DNA of 64,000 nt, from assembly GCA_023846275.1 (NCBI GenBank), contig CM043868.1:6653653-6717652 (forward strand), given 5' to 3'. Made by a program: the position numbers and the translations under genes. The notes beneath the pieces were generated by a model, which was given only the letters and a program-made list of their open reading frames with translations, was not told the DNA's origin and did not search any database. The DNA is from Vanilla planifolia (lineage: Eukaryota; Streptophyta; Magnoliopsida; Asparagales; Orchidaceae). Shown one piece after another: positions 13,171 through 26,899 of this stretch (its first letter is position 1; each line of letters begins with the position of its first letter).

Positions 13171-15708
13171 TTCAAACTTTATTAAGTATATGGCATAAAG
13201 GTTAGTTGGTATCTGTTATAGTTAGATAAAGTATTCATAAGACTTACTATATCTCCATAGGGAGTACCCATACTATTTACAAAAAAAAATATGGCAATCT
13301 AAGGATGTTATAAATTATCAAGAAATTAATAAGAATACCATTAAGAATAAATATCCATTACCTAAAATATATGATTTATTTGATCAACTTCATTGAACAT
13401 TTGTGTTTTATAAAATTGATTTAAGATCTACATATCATTAGTTGAGCAAAATAAAGACGATATATCTAACATAGAAATAAAAAAATATGTAAGCATTATG
13501 AATACCTAGTGTTGTCATTTGGCCCTACAAATGCTCTTAAGAAATTTATTAATTTAATGAATAAAGTTTTTAAGAAATACCTAGATTAGTTTGGCATAAT
13601 ATTTATAGATGATATTCTAATTGATTCAAGGTCTATAAGATATCACAATATTTTTTGGTATAGTGTTTAAAATTTTAAGAGAACATTACCAAAATGCCAA
13701 ATTATCTATAACTCGAATTTTTGTTATCAAAATTAGTATTCTTGGGTCCCATAGTTAGTGTTGAGGAGATAACAATAGATCCTTCAAACATTTCTATGAT
13801 GAAGGATTGTCCATTCTCAAATATAAAGTTTTTTTTAATAGGAAGATATTTAGAAATTTTGTGAATGGATTTTTTTCAAAATAGGGATGCCTATTTATAA
13901 GGTTAGGTTGTGTATTAATGTAGTTTAAGAAAGTCTATCCATATACAAATAGAAAGTTAAAATATCATGAGAGGAACTACACTACTCATGCTTGAAAATC
14001 TAGAGGCATTACTACATTCAGTGAAGTGTTAAATTTTTATCGACCATCAAAGCTTTAAATACATCTTCAGTTAGAAGGAAATGAATCTAAGCCAAAGAAG
14101 ATTGTTGAAATTTACTATGGAAAATAATTTGGAACTTATCCATCATGTCAAAAAAAGCTAATATTGTAGTAGATACTATAGGTAGAAAAATAATAATCAA
14201 TAATGTATTAATAGTAGAAAATAAAAGTAGATGGTTTTTTAAATAAATAAATTACAATTTGAAGCACCTATTTGATTTAATATTATATTGTTATCTTAAT
14301 TATAAAAAAGTCCAAATTAGATATAATCCATTAATAATAATTTATAAGTTCTAAAATTACAAAAAAAATTAAAAAAGTTAAAGAAGGTTAGAACTTTGAT
14401 TCTATGTTGGTTAAAGAATGTATTTTAAGATCTAAAGACCAATTGTCCATAATAAAATACAAATAACTTAAGAAACTATTATTAAATGTGTTAAAAAAAT
14501 TCTAAATATTTTGTTCTTCCTAAAAAAATAAAATATTTTAAAAACTTAAGATTGTGATACTGATGGCTAGATTGAAAAGTCATGTTTTAAATTAGGTTTA
14601 GAAATGCTTGATTTGATTATAGTTAAATCAAGAGAAGAAAAAGCTAGAAGTTTATCAAATTTTACCTATTTTAGAGAAAAAAATGTAGCAAAATTGCTAT
14701 GGATTTTGTTATGAGACTACACAAATCACTAGAAGAACATGATTCTATATAACTGATAATAGAAAAACTAACATAGTCAACTTATTTTCTAGTAATAAAA
14801 GAAAACAATTCAGCAAAAAGGTTACTAAGAGTTTATATAAATCAAATAGCTAAGTTAAATGATATACCAAAGGCAATCATTTTAGATAGAGATCCAAGCC
14901 ATGCTTCATATTCTAGCAGAGTGTTCATCAACTATTGGCTTCAAATTTGAGATTTAGTACTTCCTTTTCTTCATAAATTGATGGATAAACATAAATAATA
15001 GTTAAAACTTTATAATCTTTATTGAGGTTGTGTATTTTATATTTTGGTAGAGAATCTAAAAGTGATTTTCCAATTATTGAGTTTGCATAATAATAGTTGT
15101 TGCTACAATATTGCTATGGCACCATATGAAGTTCTATGTGGAAGAAGTATCAATCACCTTCCTTTGGAATGAGGTAGAAAAAGAGGTATAATAGGTCTTA
15201 AGTTCATTGATGAAGTAATAAAAATGATACGAATTATTTAGTATAGATTGAGAACAACTCAAGATAAATTGAAGTGCTTTGATGCAAGCATAAACTTGTG
15301 GAATTACAAGAAAGAAAGTATGTATTTGTTAAATTAGGTCCAATCAAGGGTGTTATAAGATTTGGGAAGCTAAGAAAATTAAAGCCTAAGTAACTAGTTA
15401 GTGTTAGATTCTAAAAACAGTTAAACTAGCAACATACACGATAGCCTTACTACCATAGCTATTAGAAGTTTACAATATATTTCATGTTTCATCTTTAATG
15501 AAGAATATTTTAGATCCTTCAGACAACGAAAATTATTATGATAAAGATATTAAAATATAGATGAATTTTACTTATCTAACCAATGTAAATATTACATGGG
15601 AATTAAAAACTATTAAGGAATAAAGTAATTCAAATTGCTAAATTTTTATAGTAACATCAAATTGAAGAGATGCTATGTATGAAAGCTAAGGTAAACATGA
15701 TGGAAAAA

Positions 15709-16180
15709 TGTCTAGAACCTTTTTAGATTTTTTAGATAAAATTTTATAAGGCAAGATTACAAACTTTCAAAAATTTTGTTTGCATAAGATTTGAAAATCT
15801 TGAGATTAAGTCAATATTATTATAATTATCGATAATTTAATAAAATAAAGTTTGTTTTTTTAAAACTATTACTAGAATTGATAGAAATGCCATTATATTA
15901 ATATTATCTTAGAAAGAATGTTACATTGGAAAAAAAGTCAAAAATTTTATTTGAGTATATGATTTAAGGCATTCATGAGAGGTATCTAATGGTAGTTAGT
16001 TTGAAATTTTTGAAGGTCTAAATAATTAGTTATGAATTTCAAAAAAGGATATGTATGTTATTTTAACAATTACATAGGAAAAAATGGTAATTTTGTGAAT
16101 TTAACCTTACCATCACGTTAAATATAAGTGCTAAAGGTATTTTGACAAGAGAGTATGGTAGTTTGGTTGTGTAATAAAAT
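15709..16180 (+). repeat. Right LTR remnant of the Ty3 fossil
   Basis: It is the partner of the left LTR remnant and starts, with a TG, directly after the pol tail. The alignable part ends at about 16130, but the LTR itself may run on to 16700 or beyond, because the left copy is cut short. The right edge is not fixed. Confidence 0.5.
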
Positions 16181-16200
16181 TAGAGGTTAGAGAAGAAGAA

Positions 16201-17580
16201 CTGTGAAAAGAGGAAGTGAAGGAAAGAGAAGGAATGTTGTTGGCTACAAGGGAAGAGTAGGAAATCAGAAAGAGCTATTGCAAGAGGAACTTTGGACTAA
16301 GGAGATGTTAAGAAGTGTTATGCTTGTGGGTTTAACTGAAGTAGAATAGGTTTGTTATCACTACAAGAGGAGAGATACATTGTTTTCTAGAAATAGAGGA
16401 AATCAGTGGTATGGATTAGAATTTGATTGCTTACTATGTTAATTAAGTTTATGTAAGAAAGTGAAAATGTTTCAATTACTGAAAGCAATATGAGAAATAT
16501 GGAATTATTTGATAGAATTTAGATTTATTCAAAGTAGAACTAAACAATTTGTGTAAGTTCTGTTCCCATGTAGCATAGGGCCATACCATACATTAAGATC
16601 AACATATGGTGCATTAGGATTAAATTTTCCTTAGAGAAGAAAAGTAAGGTCCATTTGGGTGATGTACAATGCTTTGAACAAGGAATACCTTACGTTAGCT
16701 TTAATGTATGTTACTATAACCTAAAGGCTAGTAAGGTCAATAGTTGCATATGATCAATTTGGAAGATTATAGTATATCTAAATTGTACGTATCATATGGT
16801 AAGACCAATGTTTGCTATGTTAGGTTAAGGGTTAAAACAGCAAAGAAAAAATGGATGTACTATTGGATGTGGGTATGGGAGAACTATTTTGGATGTATTG
16901 TATGTTTGTTATAACATATAGTATTTTATTAACAAAAGAAGGGAATATATAGTATGTTGTGTACAATATATAGTACATTAGTACTACAACAAGTGAAAAA
17001 AATAAAATATGTTAATTGAAGTTAAATAATCATAAGATGTGAGTAATATATGTTTTGAAAAGAATATTTGGTGGCAATTTTGCATGCATTATATTTTTTG
17101 GAAATTTGAAGGAAAAGTTTTTTGAGAATGGCGTTTTCACCCCAATTTTAGTTGTTCAATATGCCACTATGATGTACATAAAATAGTAAACTAATCTATG
17201 GCATATTTCATAATTGTAATATTCTTATATGTTAGTTTGTATTTCCTTACATTAACTCATGGCATGTTTATCATAGGTATCACTGGTATTCTATTGACAT
17301 AAACTTTGTGTTTTAGCAAGATTTTGTCATTATTTTGTTTATATGAAAAAGAATGTGCTTACATGGAACATCCTTATAAAATGGAATTTGGGTTATATAT
17401 GTTAAAAAAAATAATATACCACCTTGTTTTTGCTATGGTATATAAATAAGTTTATAACACTTGGAATGGAATTATAACCATAAATTTTTGTTTCCTTAAG
17501 GAATTATCCTCTTCTCAAATATATCTAGATAGCCACAAGTACTCCATGTGTGGTGGTCAAGTATAAGTTTGGAGTCCATA
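16201..17580. other. Gene-free, unassigned; may include the rest of the right Ty3 LTR
   Basis: No coding motif was seen on either strand. 16180-16290 is purine-rich. 16560-16900 contains repeated CATATGGT- and CATACATTA-like words, as AT-rich plant LTRs often do. I could not anchor this stretch to a second copy. Confidence 0.4.
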
Positions 17581-17584
17581 AATA

Positions 17585-17950
17585 TATTAGATAGTATAAG
17601 TCTAAGGAATTCCAAGAAGGGAGAGTTGAATTTTTGTTTAGACTTAAATCCAATAACCAAGTATGTAAAAGTTTTTACAAAGCCTTTTAAATACATGAAC
17701 CCCAAAAAAAAGTAGGCCTAAAGAGTAGATTGTAATCCTTGTTAGTGACAAGAAATACAAGTGAAATGAATGAAGGAAATAAATAACAATTTAAGTAGCC
17801 AAGATTTTAATGTGGTTTGACTCAAACTCAGGCTCATGTCTACCCCCAAGCCTATCAGCTTGAGCATAAATAGAATTCACTCATTCATCATAGCCATGTG
17901 GAGAAATCCACTACAATTATAGTTTTCGTTAAGATTAGTTATGACCTAAT
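17585..17950 (-). repeat. 3' LTR remnant of the minus-strand copia fossil
   Basis: 17750-17850 matches 22850-22940 in direct orientation, sharing an AAGTAGC(C/T) block, then GATTTT, ACTCAAAC and a CACCCCCATGCC/TACCCCCAAGCC block. The two copies bracket the copia coding remnant, as LTRs should. Sequence beyond about 17950 no longer aligns to the other copy, so this one may be truncated or rearranged. Confidence 0.55.
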
Positions 17951-20900
17951 GATTAATTAGTAATCTTATCTATAATTAATACAAGATGATTAGTTAGTAA
18001 TCTTTTTAATTGGGTTGTTATTCTCAAAAAGCATTCAGCATTTCTCACATGGAAAATTGATATTAACAACATGATTATGATATGAACAAATTGGTTAGTT
18101 ACTAAAACTTCGTGTGGAGTACCCAAATATTAGGTTTGGAGGTCGTTCCTACAAATGTATGATATGGTATATGTATTAACACTTTGTATTGTGCAGGGTC
18201 TAAAGTTTTCAGCTAGGACCCAAATACCTCCATATATGGTTTGATGCTTATTTTATTTATGTCTACAAATAGCCTAAGGGTAGAGTTATTTGAATACATA
18301 TATTACATGTGATTAGATAGTAAACACAATGAAAAAGGAAGACATAAGACTATAAATGTATAAAAAGTTAAAAATTGGTATAATTTAATAAATATGGGAA
18401 GCATTATGCATATATTTTTGGTCTTATACCATGGATATTATTTATCAAATGAATTTCATGCATTCATTTTTTTATTCATCATAATATTATATTCTATTTT
18501 ATTATTAATTCATTTTCTTAGTTTTATAAAGTCTTATTAGTATTTACATTACAAGTCAAGCTTCTACTTCACATAAGATGAGAATTATCACAAGATTGAT
18601 AGCAATGTGCTTACTAGTTTGTATAATAAGGAAAGTTTAGATAGTTATTTACATATATGTTTTTTAGTTTTTTGGGATACTAATATATATCTTTTTGACA
18701 ATATATGTTATTGGTTGGCATTTGGTATCTTATGGTAATATGAGTTTTTTTATTATAAGGACTTAAATTTGAGGTTCTTTTGGTTTAGATATTTTAAATA
18801 ATAGGAATTTGCATTTTCAATTTATGTATATATGTATGTATGTATTTACTTGGCATTTGCTATGTTTTAAGTTTTTATTTCTCAATTAGGTCCCTACCTA
18901 GGCTGATAATTATGACTACAAACATTTTTTTATTATGTAAAATCCTCTATTATGGTTATATTATGGAAATAGATTAGTTGTGGCCTTAACAAAACCCATT
19001 AAAAATTCAATATTCATAATATTTGGAAATTCAATTATTACTTTTTGATCCAAATACACTGTCATAAATTATTTTGGATGATTGACAATTCTTCATTTTT
19101 TTATAAAAAATGTGCTATCCACACTCCATTTTATATGGCTATTGTTAAGTAAATATTTACTTAAAAAGATGATACCAAACTCTAGGAGGTTGCTTCAAAT
19201 CATATAAGGCCTTTCAAATTTTAAATACACGATTTTGATGCTTGTAATCATCCAATTTTTGTGGTTGTTCAAACTTCATTCTTGATTTTCTTATTCAAGA
19301 ACATACTTCTGACATTCCTTTGGAATAGTTTGAACCTCTTATGACATAGAATGCCAATAGAACTCAAATCACCTTCAAATTAGTGATTGCTATGAAGATT
19401 TCCTCAAAGTTAATTCCATTGATTAGATTGTGGCCTTACCTACTATTCTTGTTTTAATTAATATTCTATTATAATTTGGTTTATTTTTAAATACCCCTTC
19501 AGTCAATGATCAGGTGATCTTTAGATCTTTCACAAATTCCCATACATTATTCTTAAGGAAATTATTTAATTCGTCCTACATTACTAAGAAATATTAATTT
19601 TATAATACTTCTTCCCAATGTTTCTATTTGCTTTCTAATAAGAATCCTAAATATTTTTATTCTTTTATTAAGTTTGCTCAAGTTTGAACCTTCCTTGAAT
19701 GATCACCTAAACTTAATTAATTGGATGATTTTATCAGAAGTCCAAACCTTTGGTAATTCATCCATAGGTTCATTCGTTTATGATTTTTTTCTTATCAGTT
19801 GAATATGTATTTTTATTTTAAAGACTTAACTTTTCAAATTTTTTTAACTTCTATATTTATTTATTTTTAGTAAGCTTTTTTATTCATGAAATATAATATA
19901 AGAAAACTCCTTCAAATTTTGAATTAAATTTTCTTGCTTTATACTTTCCATTTTTGCAAAGAATAGAATTTACCAAAAAAAAATTTAAAATATGAAATTA
20001 TGGGTTTTCATAATTTGCATAATTCATAAGGAGTCTTTTTAATTATTGACCTAATTAAAAATTGGTTCAATATATAACAAGTAATATTAATTGCTTTGGA
20101 CCAAAACTGCTTAAGTAGATCATATTCATTTAGCATTTTTCATGCCATTTCCATTAAGCCAGCTGTTTATATGCAGAAGGAAATGAAAAGTATTATTTAT
20201 TTCCACAGACTCCACAAAATCTTTCAACTTATTGATCTTCAAAACCTTTACCATGGCCACTTCGAATTTCATTAATCAACAATCATTTTTAAACTTGTAT
20301 TCTTTTTTACGACTTGTTAAAGTTTCAATTGTTTCATTTTTATTAATTATGAACAAAACCAAAGTGGACCTTGAGTAACCATCTCACAAGTCTATATTTC
20401 TTACAACTTAAATCAATATTTTTATAGGTCCAAACAAGTCCATGCGAATTAATTCTAATGGCCTAATTTTTGCTACTTATTTTTATCATTTTATGAGATA
20501 CTTCGTTTTCTTTTTTAGCAAGCAACACACATTTTCTACTATAAAATGTAATGAAGGTAGACGCTTCACTAATTCATATATTGATGCTTTGTTGAAGCTG
20601 TTTAATCTAACATGTCTTATTCTCCTATGTTCTAAATTAGTTCATTCAACTTTTAGTTTAAGCAAAATATTGTTGTAAACTATGTCATTAAAATCTATTA
20701 TGCATGTGTTAATATGTTTACGTCCAAGAAGGTTAATGTGTTTCTTGACAAGGCAATGTGACATACAAAAGATTACATACCTAAAAGTTGACTAATGCTT
20801 TAAAGATTATGTTTCAAACCATCAACATAAAAATGTTTATCTATAAGATAAGATTAAAATGTACTGATCATTCTAACTCCTTTCATTTTCTTGCAGAAGT

Positions 20901-22709
20901 CGTCACCTAGAGTTTCAAAACTATGATCCTTTAGTTCTTGCAAAGTTTCTTGTCTTGTCAATTATATGCCTTGTGTAACGCTACTTAAGCACTATTTACC
21001 GTAGTTTCTCTGCTTTGGTGGAATACAAAAACATATTTAAATCTTGATTTTTTTTTAATCAAAAAAGTTTGTTTCTAGTCAGATTAGCTCTAGTTTTATT
21101 AAAAAAAGAAATCGTTAGAAATCCATGGAAACTTTAATTGTTTTAATTCAATTGTCCTATTAATAGAACATACTTAAGTAACATGCCCTATTTAATTGCA
21201 ATAACTAAATGTAGTGCCACGTATTTAATGCATAAAAATTTTCACAATTCTACTTGATGTGCTATAAGAATTTCCATTTGAACCACGACATGGGCAATGA
21301 AAATAAATAGTTTTTGCATTCAAGTTCATAGCAATTTCCTTCTTCAAACTACAAACTTCTATAAATAGTTTGAGCACATTTTAGATATAATGTTCAAGAT
21401 GAGATTTAGAAGTTTCGGTTCCTTTGCAAGTGCTCACATAAATCCAAACAGTTATCATGCTCTCTTTTTAATTTCTCATAAATTTCATATAAGTCAATTT
21501 ATTCCTACTTTTGTAATGCATGCTAGTTTTTTAAAACTAAGTGCTTTTTTTATGTATCTACAAGAAATTTGGAAATGGCATCTTCTACTTCACTCTGTCA
21601 TATGCATTTTCATAATCCATCTCATTTTCTTGTGCCATTAAACATTGGGCATCTTTGTCGTTGGGTTCAGTTTCTAAAATTTCATCTTCTTGGGAGGCAC
21701 ACTAGGTTGCCACCAAGCCTTTCTTCTTCTTTCTCCTTGTCTTTTCATCTTTAAAAGGATATTCTAACAAGATTTAGCTGAGTTGCTTGAAATGATAACA
21801 AACCATTTCATCCTTATACTTCATCTTTGAATGTTTCCCACATTGAGCTTGGGAAGCATACCTTTTGTTAAACCTTTTAGATTTCTTCCTTGCTTATGGA
21901 TAACCAAGTCTTTTGGTAAGCTAGGTAATTTCTTCGCTTCTTTCTTCATGATTTTCATCATCTTCCTTCAATGTATTGAGGGAACAAAGGAAAAAAAGAA
22001 AGCAATTTCCATTTTTTAGAGAATTATCTTTTTCTAATTCCTCTCGACTTTTCAAATTTTGCTCATGAAGTAGAGGAGAATAATTCAACATTTTTAGTGT
22101 GCAAGTGTTGAGGTCTTTTTCTTTCATGATAGTTTTAAAGTTGGCACTTGGCTCATTTCTTACAAATTTGTGATTAAAGAAATTTTTAACAAGAGAAAAT
22201 AAGTCATTTGCAATGTTGGCGTAATGATTTATCACATCTAAAATGCTTTTAACTTTCTTCATAATAAAGAATTCATAATCATGTCTCATTTCTTGACTCA
22301 CATATGTTATTTATCCCTTCATTAGGGATGACAAGTTTATCATAGATTTCTTTCCCAAAACTCTACATGCATATTTTCATATCATCCATACAAATTAAGT
22401 TCAATAAAGATATGTTACTTTCAATTCCACTAATAAAATTTCTTAATGTCTCTAATAATGATGAGATTTTTCAATCAAAATGCCTTCAACTTATTTTATA
22501 AGAGATATATACACCATTTGAAGTAAATTCCAAGTGTAATGATTATTAGATCTTTAGGAATAAGTAAAGCATATTTTCCAACTTGAAATTAACATTTAAT
22601 GAAGAAATGGTGTCTTAGTGATTGACAAACCCATGAATAGCATTACCTTAAGTAGTAAGGTGTGTTCCATTGGATCTCTCATGGGATTTTAAGCCAAAAA
22701 AGAGTAGAA

Positions 22710-22721
22710 GATTTGATACCA
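22710..22721 (-). promoter_or_regulatory. Primer-binding site remnant, initiator tRNA-Met type
   Basis: Read on the minus strand, the sequence is TGGTATCAAATC, close to the TGGTATCAGAGC core used by most plant copia elements to prime on initiator tRNA-Met. It lies directly inside the 5' LTR edge, which fixes the element's direction. Confidence 0.7.
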
Positions 22722-22723
22722 CA

Positions 22724-23330
22724 TGTTGTTCTATAACAAACCCAAGAAGTGGTGAATTGGGTGAGAAAAGTTTCATAAAGCAAAGTTCCAATCAAAACCC
22801 AATTTAATTTGCATCACAATAAATTGAGTAAAGTGTGATAATAGTAAATACAAAAAACTAATTGTAATAAGGAAAAAGTAGCTAGGATTTTTAGGTCATT
22901 AAACTCAAACCCAAATAGCTTATATTCACCCCCATGCCAAGATGTTGATCCTTCTTTCTTTCTTTTGTAACTTTTTGCAGAGAAATCAACATATAAGAAT
23001 GTTCCACATAAAACTTAAGCTTAATGACCTCTTGGCTCCACACTAGGCCTAAAGTAAGCACTTTCTCTCCATACAAAGCCTAGAATTGGCTATCACACCT
23101 CTCTCCATAGTAGGATTAGAGTGTGCTTTATAACATTTAGCAAGATCAAAATAAACTCTCACATAAACTCTTAAAATGGTGTTAATAGTACATTGATCTC
23201 TAAATTGATTATAATTGACTCATAAAAGTATCAAATGCACTAAGTAATTGTTACTAGAATCAAGCTACTTAGACGTAGAATTTTACATTGAGAGCTTGTA
23301 AAATGTTGGGAAGGTCCTATTTATAGTTGT
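22724..23330 (-). repeat. 5' LTR remnant of the minus-strand copia fossil
   Basis: It begins with TGTTG on the plus strand, two bases after the primer-binding site, and is the partner of the copy near 17585-17950. The far edge was not found; the LTR may extend to about 23600. A short direct duplication, CAATAGACTTCGCAT, occurs at 23537 and 23555, in the DNA just beyond. Confidence 0.55.
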
Positions 23331-24740
23331 TTAAACCACAATAAAAGCCCTTAACTTCCCTTATCAGAACTCTATACCTCATTAACCTTTTATCGATCTC
23401 ATTCAAGGTTTAATGGAATGTTTAGAATGGCTAGAACAAACATATTTCTTAGAAGAATGCTTAGATGGGCTAGCCATTAAGATTAGTCAAACAATCCAAT
23501 GGTTCAGAAAAATGATACAATATGTACAATACTTTCCAATAGACTTCGCATTCACAATAGACTTCGCATCCTAAATAGGATCCTTTATAATCACTTCACA
23601 CTATCTAGTTTTTAATTTGTTGAATATATTGTAGAATGCTTTACCATAAGAATTTTGAAATCAAATTGCTATCGTTAATGCTTTCTTTGAGGTTATGTAT
23701 TGGTTATTTAGATTATAACAAAAAAAATAAGTATTGATGGTGTGGCATTGGATTTGGACAAGTAGAAAATGATAGTCATAGGTGGACAAGTCACATTGGG
23801 GTCATGAAGACAATGTTGGGTGGATAAATAGTCATAAGATGGGTTGAATAAGTTGTCTTGAGGGTTATGCATTTCTTAATTGCACAACATTAGCCTTAAC
23901 TATAATTTGTTGATTACATTGTGAAAGAGCCACATCACTACTAATGAGGATGATCATTATAGTGACATAATGGGAGCATGGATGATAGTGAAAGAGGATC
24001 AAAGGTATTGACAGTAAAGTGTTATGGTAGTTGGGAGTGTAGTTGGTGACAAATAATGACATTGTGGTTCCAAACATCTATTGAACCTTCTAGTTTACAT
24101 AGCTACAAAACCATGTAAGTGATACTTTATGAGGAGGGACAATCAAGTGATGGGCTAAATAAGGGGGAAGACTAGGTGCTCCCAAGGATGTAACTAACTT
24201 GAACTTCGAGTGATGTAGTTTTTATGCAATCTTATAGTGTATGTTAACTCATAAGAACACGTGGAGTTGGTGATACATGCAAAGGAATGTGGTTATGTGG
24301 GATTAATCATTGGTTAGGTTGTGTGTTTGAGGAATTTACAAGCATGTAAGCATTAGTGAGGCAAGTTTTATAAATCATAAGGTGACCAGTTAGTGGGAAA
24401 AATATGAAGGGTTGTGATCAATGAACAATTTTGCTACGATCATCAATGATCATCTAAGAGGAGCAAGACGATGGTAATGTAGAGATAATTCTAAATCACA
24501 ACCTTGATATGGATGATGGAAAGCCTGTCCCATCATTAATAGAGTCATCTTATGCAAGCATGCACCTCAAAACCATCTTGGTTCCCAAATTAAAAGATAT
24601 AATCAAAGTGTACTTTTTGATTCATAAGTAATGAGTAAATAAGTACAAGAAGCCCCAACTATAGTGCAATGTTTAACATTCCATTTACATAATACAAATA
24701 AAATTAATAAACTAACAAAAATATAAACATAGGGCAAATT
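23331..24740. other. Gene-free, unassigned repeat-derived DNA
   Basis: No motif was recognised on either strand. 23740-24560 is G-richer on the plus strand than its surroundings (many GTGG, GGGT and GGTT words), which suggests a fragment of different origin from the flanking copia and Ty3 fossils. It may be LTR or leader sequence of one of them. Confidence 0.4.
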
Positions 24741-24749
24741 GTATGAAAA

Positions 24750-26380
24750 CAAAATAAGAATTGTTTATGGCTCTCATAAACTTGTTATCCTAATTTCTTT
24801 TATTAAGATTGCTAAAATAAAAAAAAAACTACCCATATTTAGGCTATTTTTAGCCCTTGTTTACAATTCGGTTCTTGTTCTAAGGTGAAACTACAATTCT
24901 ATATCTTGGCTTCATTGGATTTCCATGAAATGCTTAATTAAATACAACCCAGCATGAAGAACTCTTTTCTATAGAGTTGAACTCCAAATAATCTCTTGAT
25001 AGGTTTGTAATTTGGGTTAGTATTATATTATAAGAAGTAGCTATCCCAATAAAACTATTAAGTTTTGTAAATGTTCTAAGAAAATGCTAATGTTTTATTG
25101 CCCTAACATTTCAAGGTTAGATTTTGGACATTCATTGGTATCATTATGGATTAAAAAATTTTCTTTAGTCTTTATAATAAAATATTTCCTCAAACAAACA
25201 AATAATTTATATACTTTAAGTTTTCTAAATACTTTCTCAAAATGTTCTAACTAACTATTCATCAAATTTATATATCACAACTTCATAAAAATAATTCACA
25301 AAATACTTTATAATAGATTGTTTAAAAATTATATTCATTAACCTTATAAAGGACTTAGAGTGTTTAGTAATTAATAAGGTATCACTTACCATTTACACAA
25401 TCCATCAGGAGCCACAAAGTTTCCTTCAATTCCTCTCTTAATCTAATTCTCATATGATGGTATCCCCTTTCAAGATGTATTTTTCAAAAAATGTTTGCTT
25501 GAAAATTTAAACCTAGAATTTAATTTTTTTTCTAAGGATTAGTAATCTATCTTGCTTCTAATTTTGTTGGTGGACTTATTGTTAACACACACACCTTTCA
25601 ACTTTCATCTTTCTTAAGCATCAATTTTATGAGTAGAACATATGGGATTAACTCTCTTGTAACAATCCCTTCATATGGAGTTCGTTTAATTGCTTATCGA
25701 TAACAACATATTCAATATGATTGATCCCTTATATATGGTAGCTCATTTGGATGCTCCTTTAAGATAGTATTAGTGAACGCTTCTAATAATTTAAGAGCTA
25801 TTAGGAAAACATAACCCACTCCATTTAAACCCCCTTTGACATCTTGGAGGTAAAAATATTATTTTTCAAAAAATTCTTTATTAAGACTATTGAATTCATC
25901 CCTTTGTAGTATCAAATACTTCATCTTCTAATTGTAAACCTTGTTGCATTGATGGTTGGATAGTCTTTGAATAGTTGTAGAGCAATGTAAGTTTTTTCTA
26001 AGACAAATTTTAGCTCAGAGCAAGACTTAAAAAGCTAATCCTTCTCCATTGGTCATAATAGAAGCAACTAGTCTGTTCACCATTATATTGGAACACATAA
26101 TCTTCTCTTGCTTATAATATATGGTATTGATAGCAAACAACCATTACCTCTCTAGTAGAACATAGGTTATGTTCATAGGTAAAATTTCTCACCAAATCAT
26201 ATCCTCATCTAGTTTTAATGGAATAAGACACTTCAATATGGATATAAAAGAAGTGTTGGTTTCCTAACTTATGTGAAATTGTTAAGCTTGGGATACATAT
26301 TTGAGATTGTTTCTCTTAGGTTCAGTTGTGAAAATCAAATTTACTGAATCCCAAGCATCTATAATCAATCTCAACTTCTT
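24750..26380 (-). mobile_element. Ty3 (gypsy) fossil: protease, RT and RNase H region
   Basis: On the minus strand a protease-linked block (LKLDEDMIW, ITYVLLER segments, about 26240-26130) precedes an NELPYIRDQ-type block (about 25750) that marks the start of RT in many plant Ty3 elements. A GIVTREL-type block follows near 25670 and a GYHHMRIR-type block near 25460. The region after RT (NVRAIKH, IGIAT segments, about 25110-25030) leads toward RNase H near 24890. Integrase and LTRs were not found. The protease wording suggests a lineage different from the plus-strand Ty3 fossil at 12740. It is badly broken. Confidence 0.8.
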
Positions 26381-26899
26381 TTTATTACAAGTGGTAGAGG
26401 TACTAAATGAAGAATTGGTGACCCACACAACAAGGAATGAATTATGCTTCTTTTACAATATTAAGAAGACTTAAAATAAATCCTTCAAAAAAATATTGAT
26501 TTTTTGAAAATAATTTGTGTGAACTATAGCTACGTGAAATCCAATGAAATAAAGACATGAAGAAAATTAAGTGGTTTGGCACTAAAAATGAGCCTTTGTT
26601 TATAGCTAGCAATGAAAGACAAGATTTAAAAAACTCAAGGTACCTTTTATGGAAGTAGGTTGGCAAAAACCCTCACACACCAATCTTGAATAGCCAACAC
26701 AATAAGCTCAAAGTAATCTTGAAGATAAAAGTCTACAAGATCAATGGAACATCAGTCTAGAAATGCATACATGATGGACTTAGCATAATATTGCACACAA
26801 TATGAAGTAGAGAAGAAAAAGGAAATAATAATAAAGTTTACAAAGAAACTTGTAGATCCTTCTAAAATGAATTCTTTAAGTAGTTTAAAAAGTTTTAAT
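26381..26899. other. Unassigned, between Ty3 protease region and copia LTR
   Basis: This could be the gag end of the minus-strand Ty3 fossil. It contains a 74-codon minus ORF (26442-26666) without a recognisable gag motif. The right part may be the beginning of the copia LTR, whose edge is unknown. Confidence 0.35.

Larger units (their letters stand above)
12740..16200 (+). mobile_element. Ty3 (gypsy) chromovirus-like fossil with diverged LTR pieces
   Basis: RT begins near 13180 and is clear at 13310-13440 (NKYPLPKIYDLFDQL and KIDLRS segments) and near 13590 (the FIDDIL catalytic block). RNase H lies at about 13920-14200 (KLKYHE and DHQSLK-type segments). Integrase spans about 14660-15230 (MDFVM and MAPYEVLCGR segments). 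A tail with FGK and chromodomain-like segments ends near 15700. The order RT-RNaseH-integrase-tail is Ty3-type. Gag and protease are absent because LTR-like DNA abuts RT, so a large internal deletion is likely. The element is very old, with many breaks. Confidence 0.85.
17581..23330 (-). mobile_element. Ty1/copia fossil with gag, integrase, RT and LTR remnants
   Basis: On the minus strand, from high to low coordinates, the order is as follows. A gag UBN2-type domain (22301-21921, with MKKVKSI and EKDLNTCTL segments) is followed by an acidic gag tail (about 21760-21560). The GAG-pre-integrase block is near 20850-20780 (DGLKHNL). Integrase spans about 20460-19990 (LELIRMDLFGP and KKTPYELC segments). 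The linker and RT span about 19900-19130, with the VFKNK, VFKI and LYDLKQPPRVWYH segments. A catalytic-loop remnant lies near 19050. The length, order and tRNA-Met site suggest that it was once complete. It is old, with many breaks and no working frame. Confidence 0.88.

Noticed and set aside
21390-22019. Overlapping plus-strand ORFs of 60-83 codons
   Set aside because: They lie antisense to the minus-strand copia gag remnant, whose motifs are clear, and have no protein-like features of their own.
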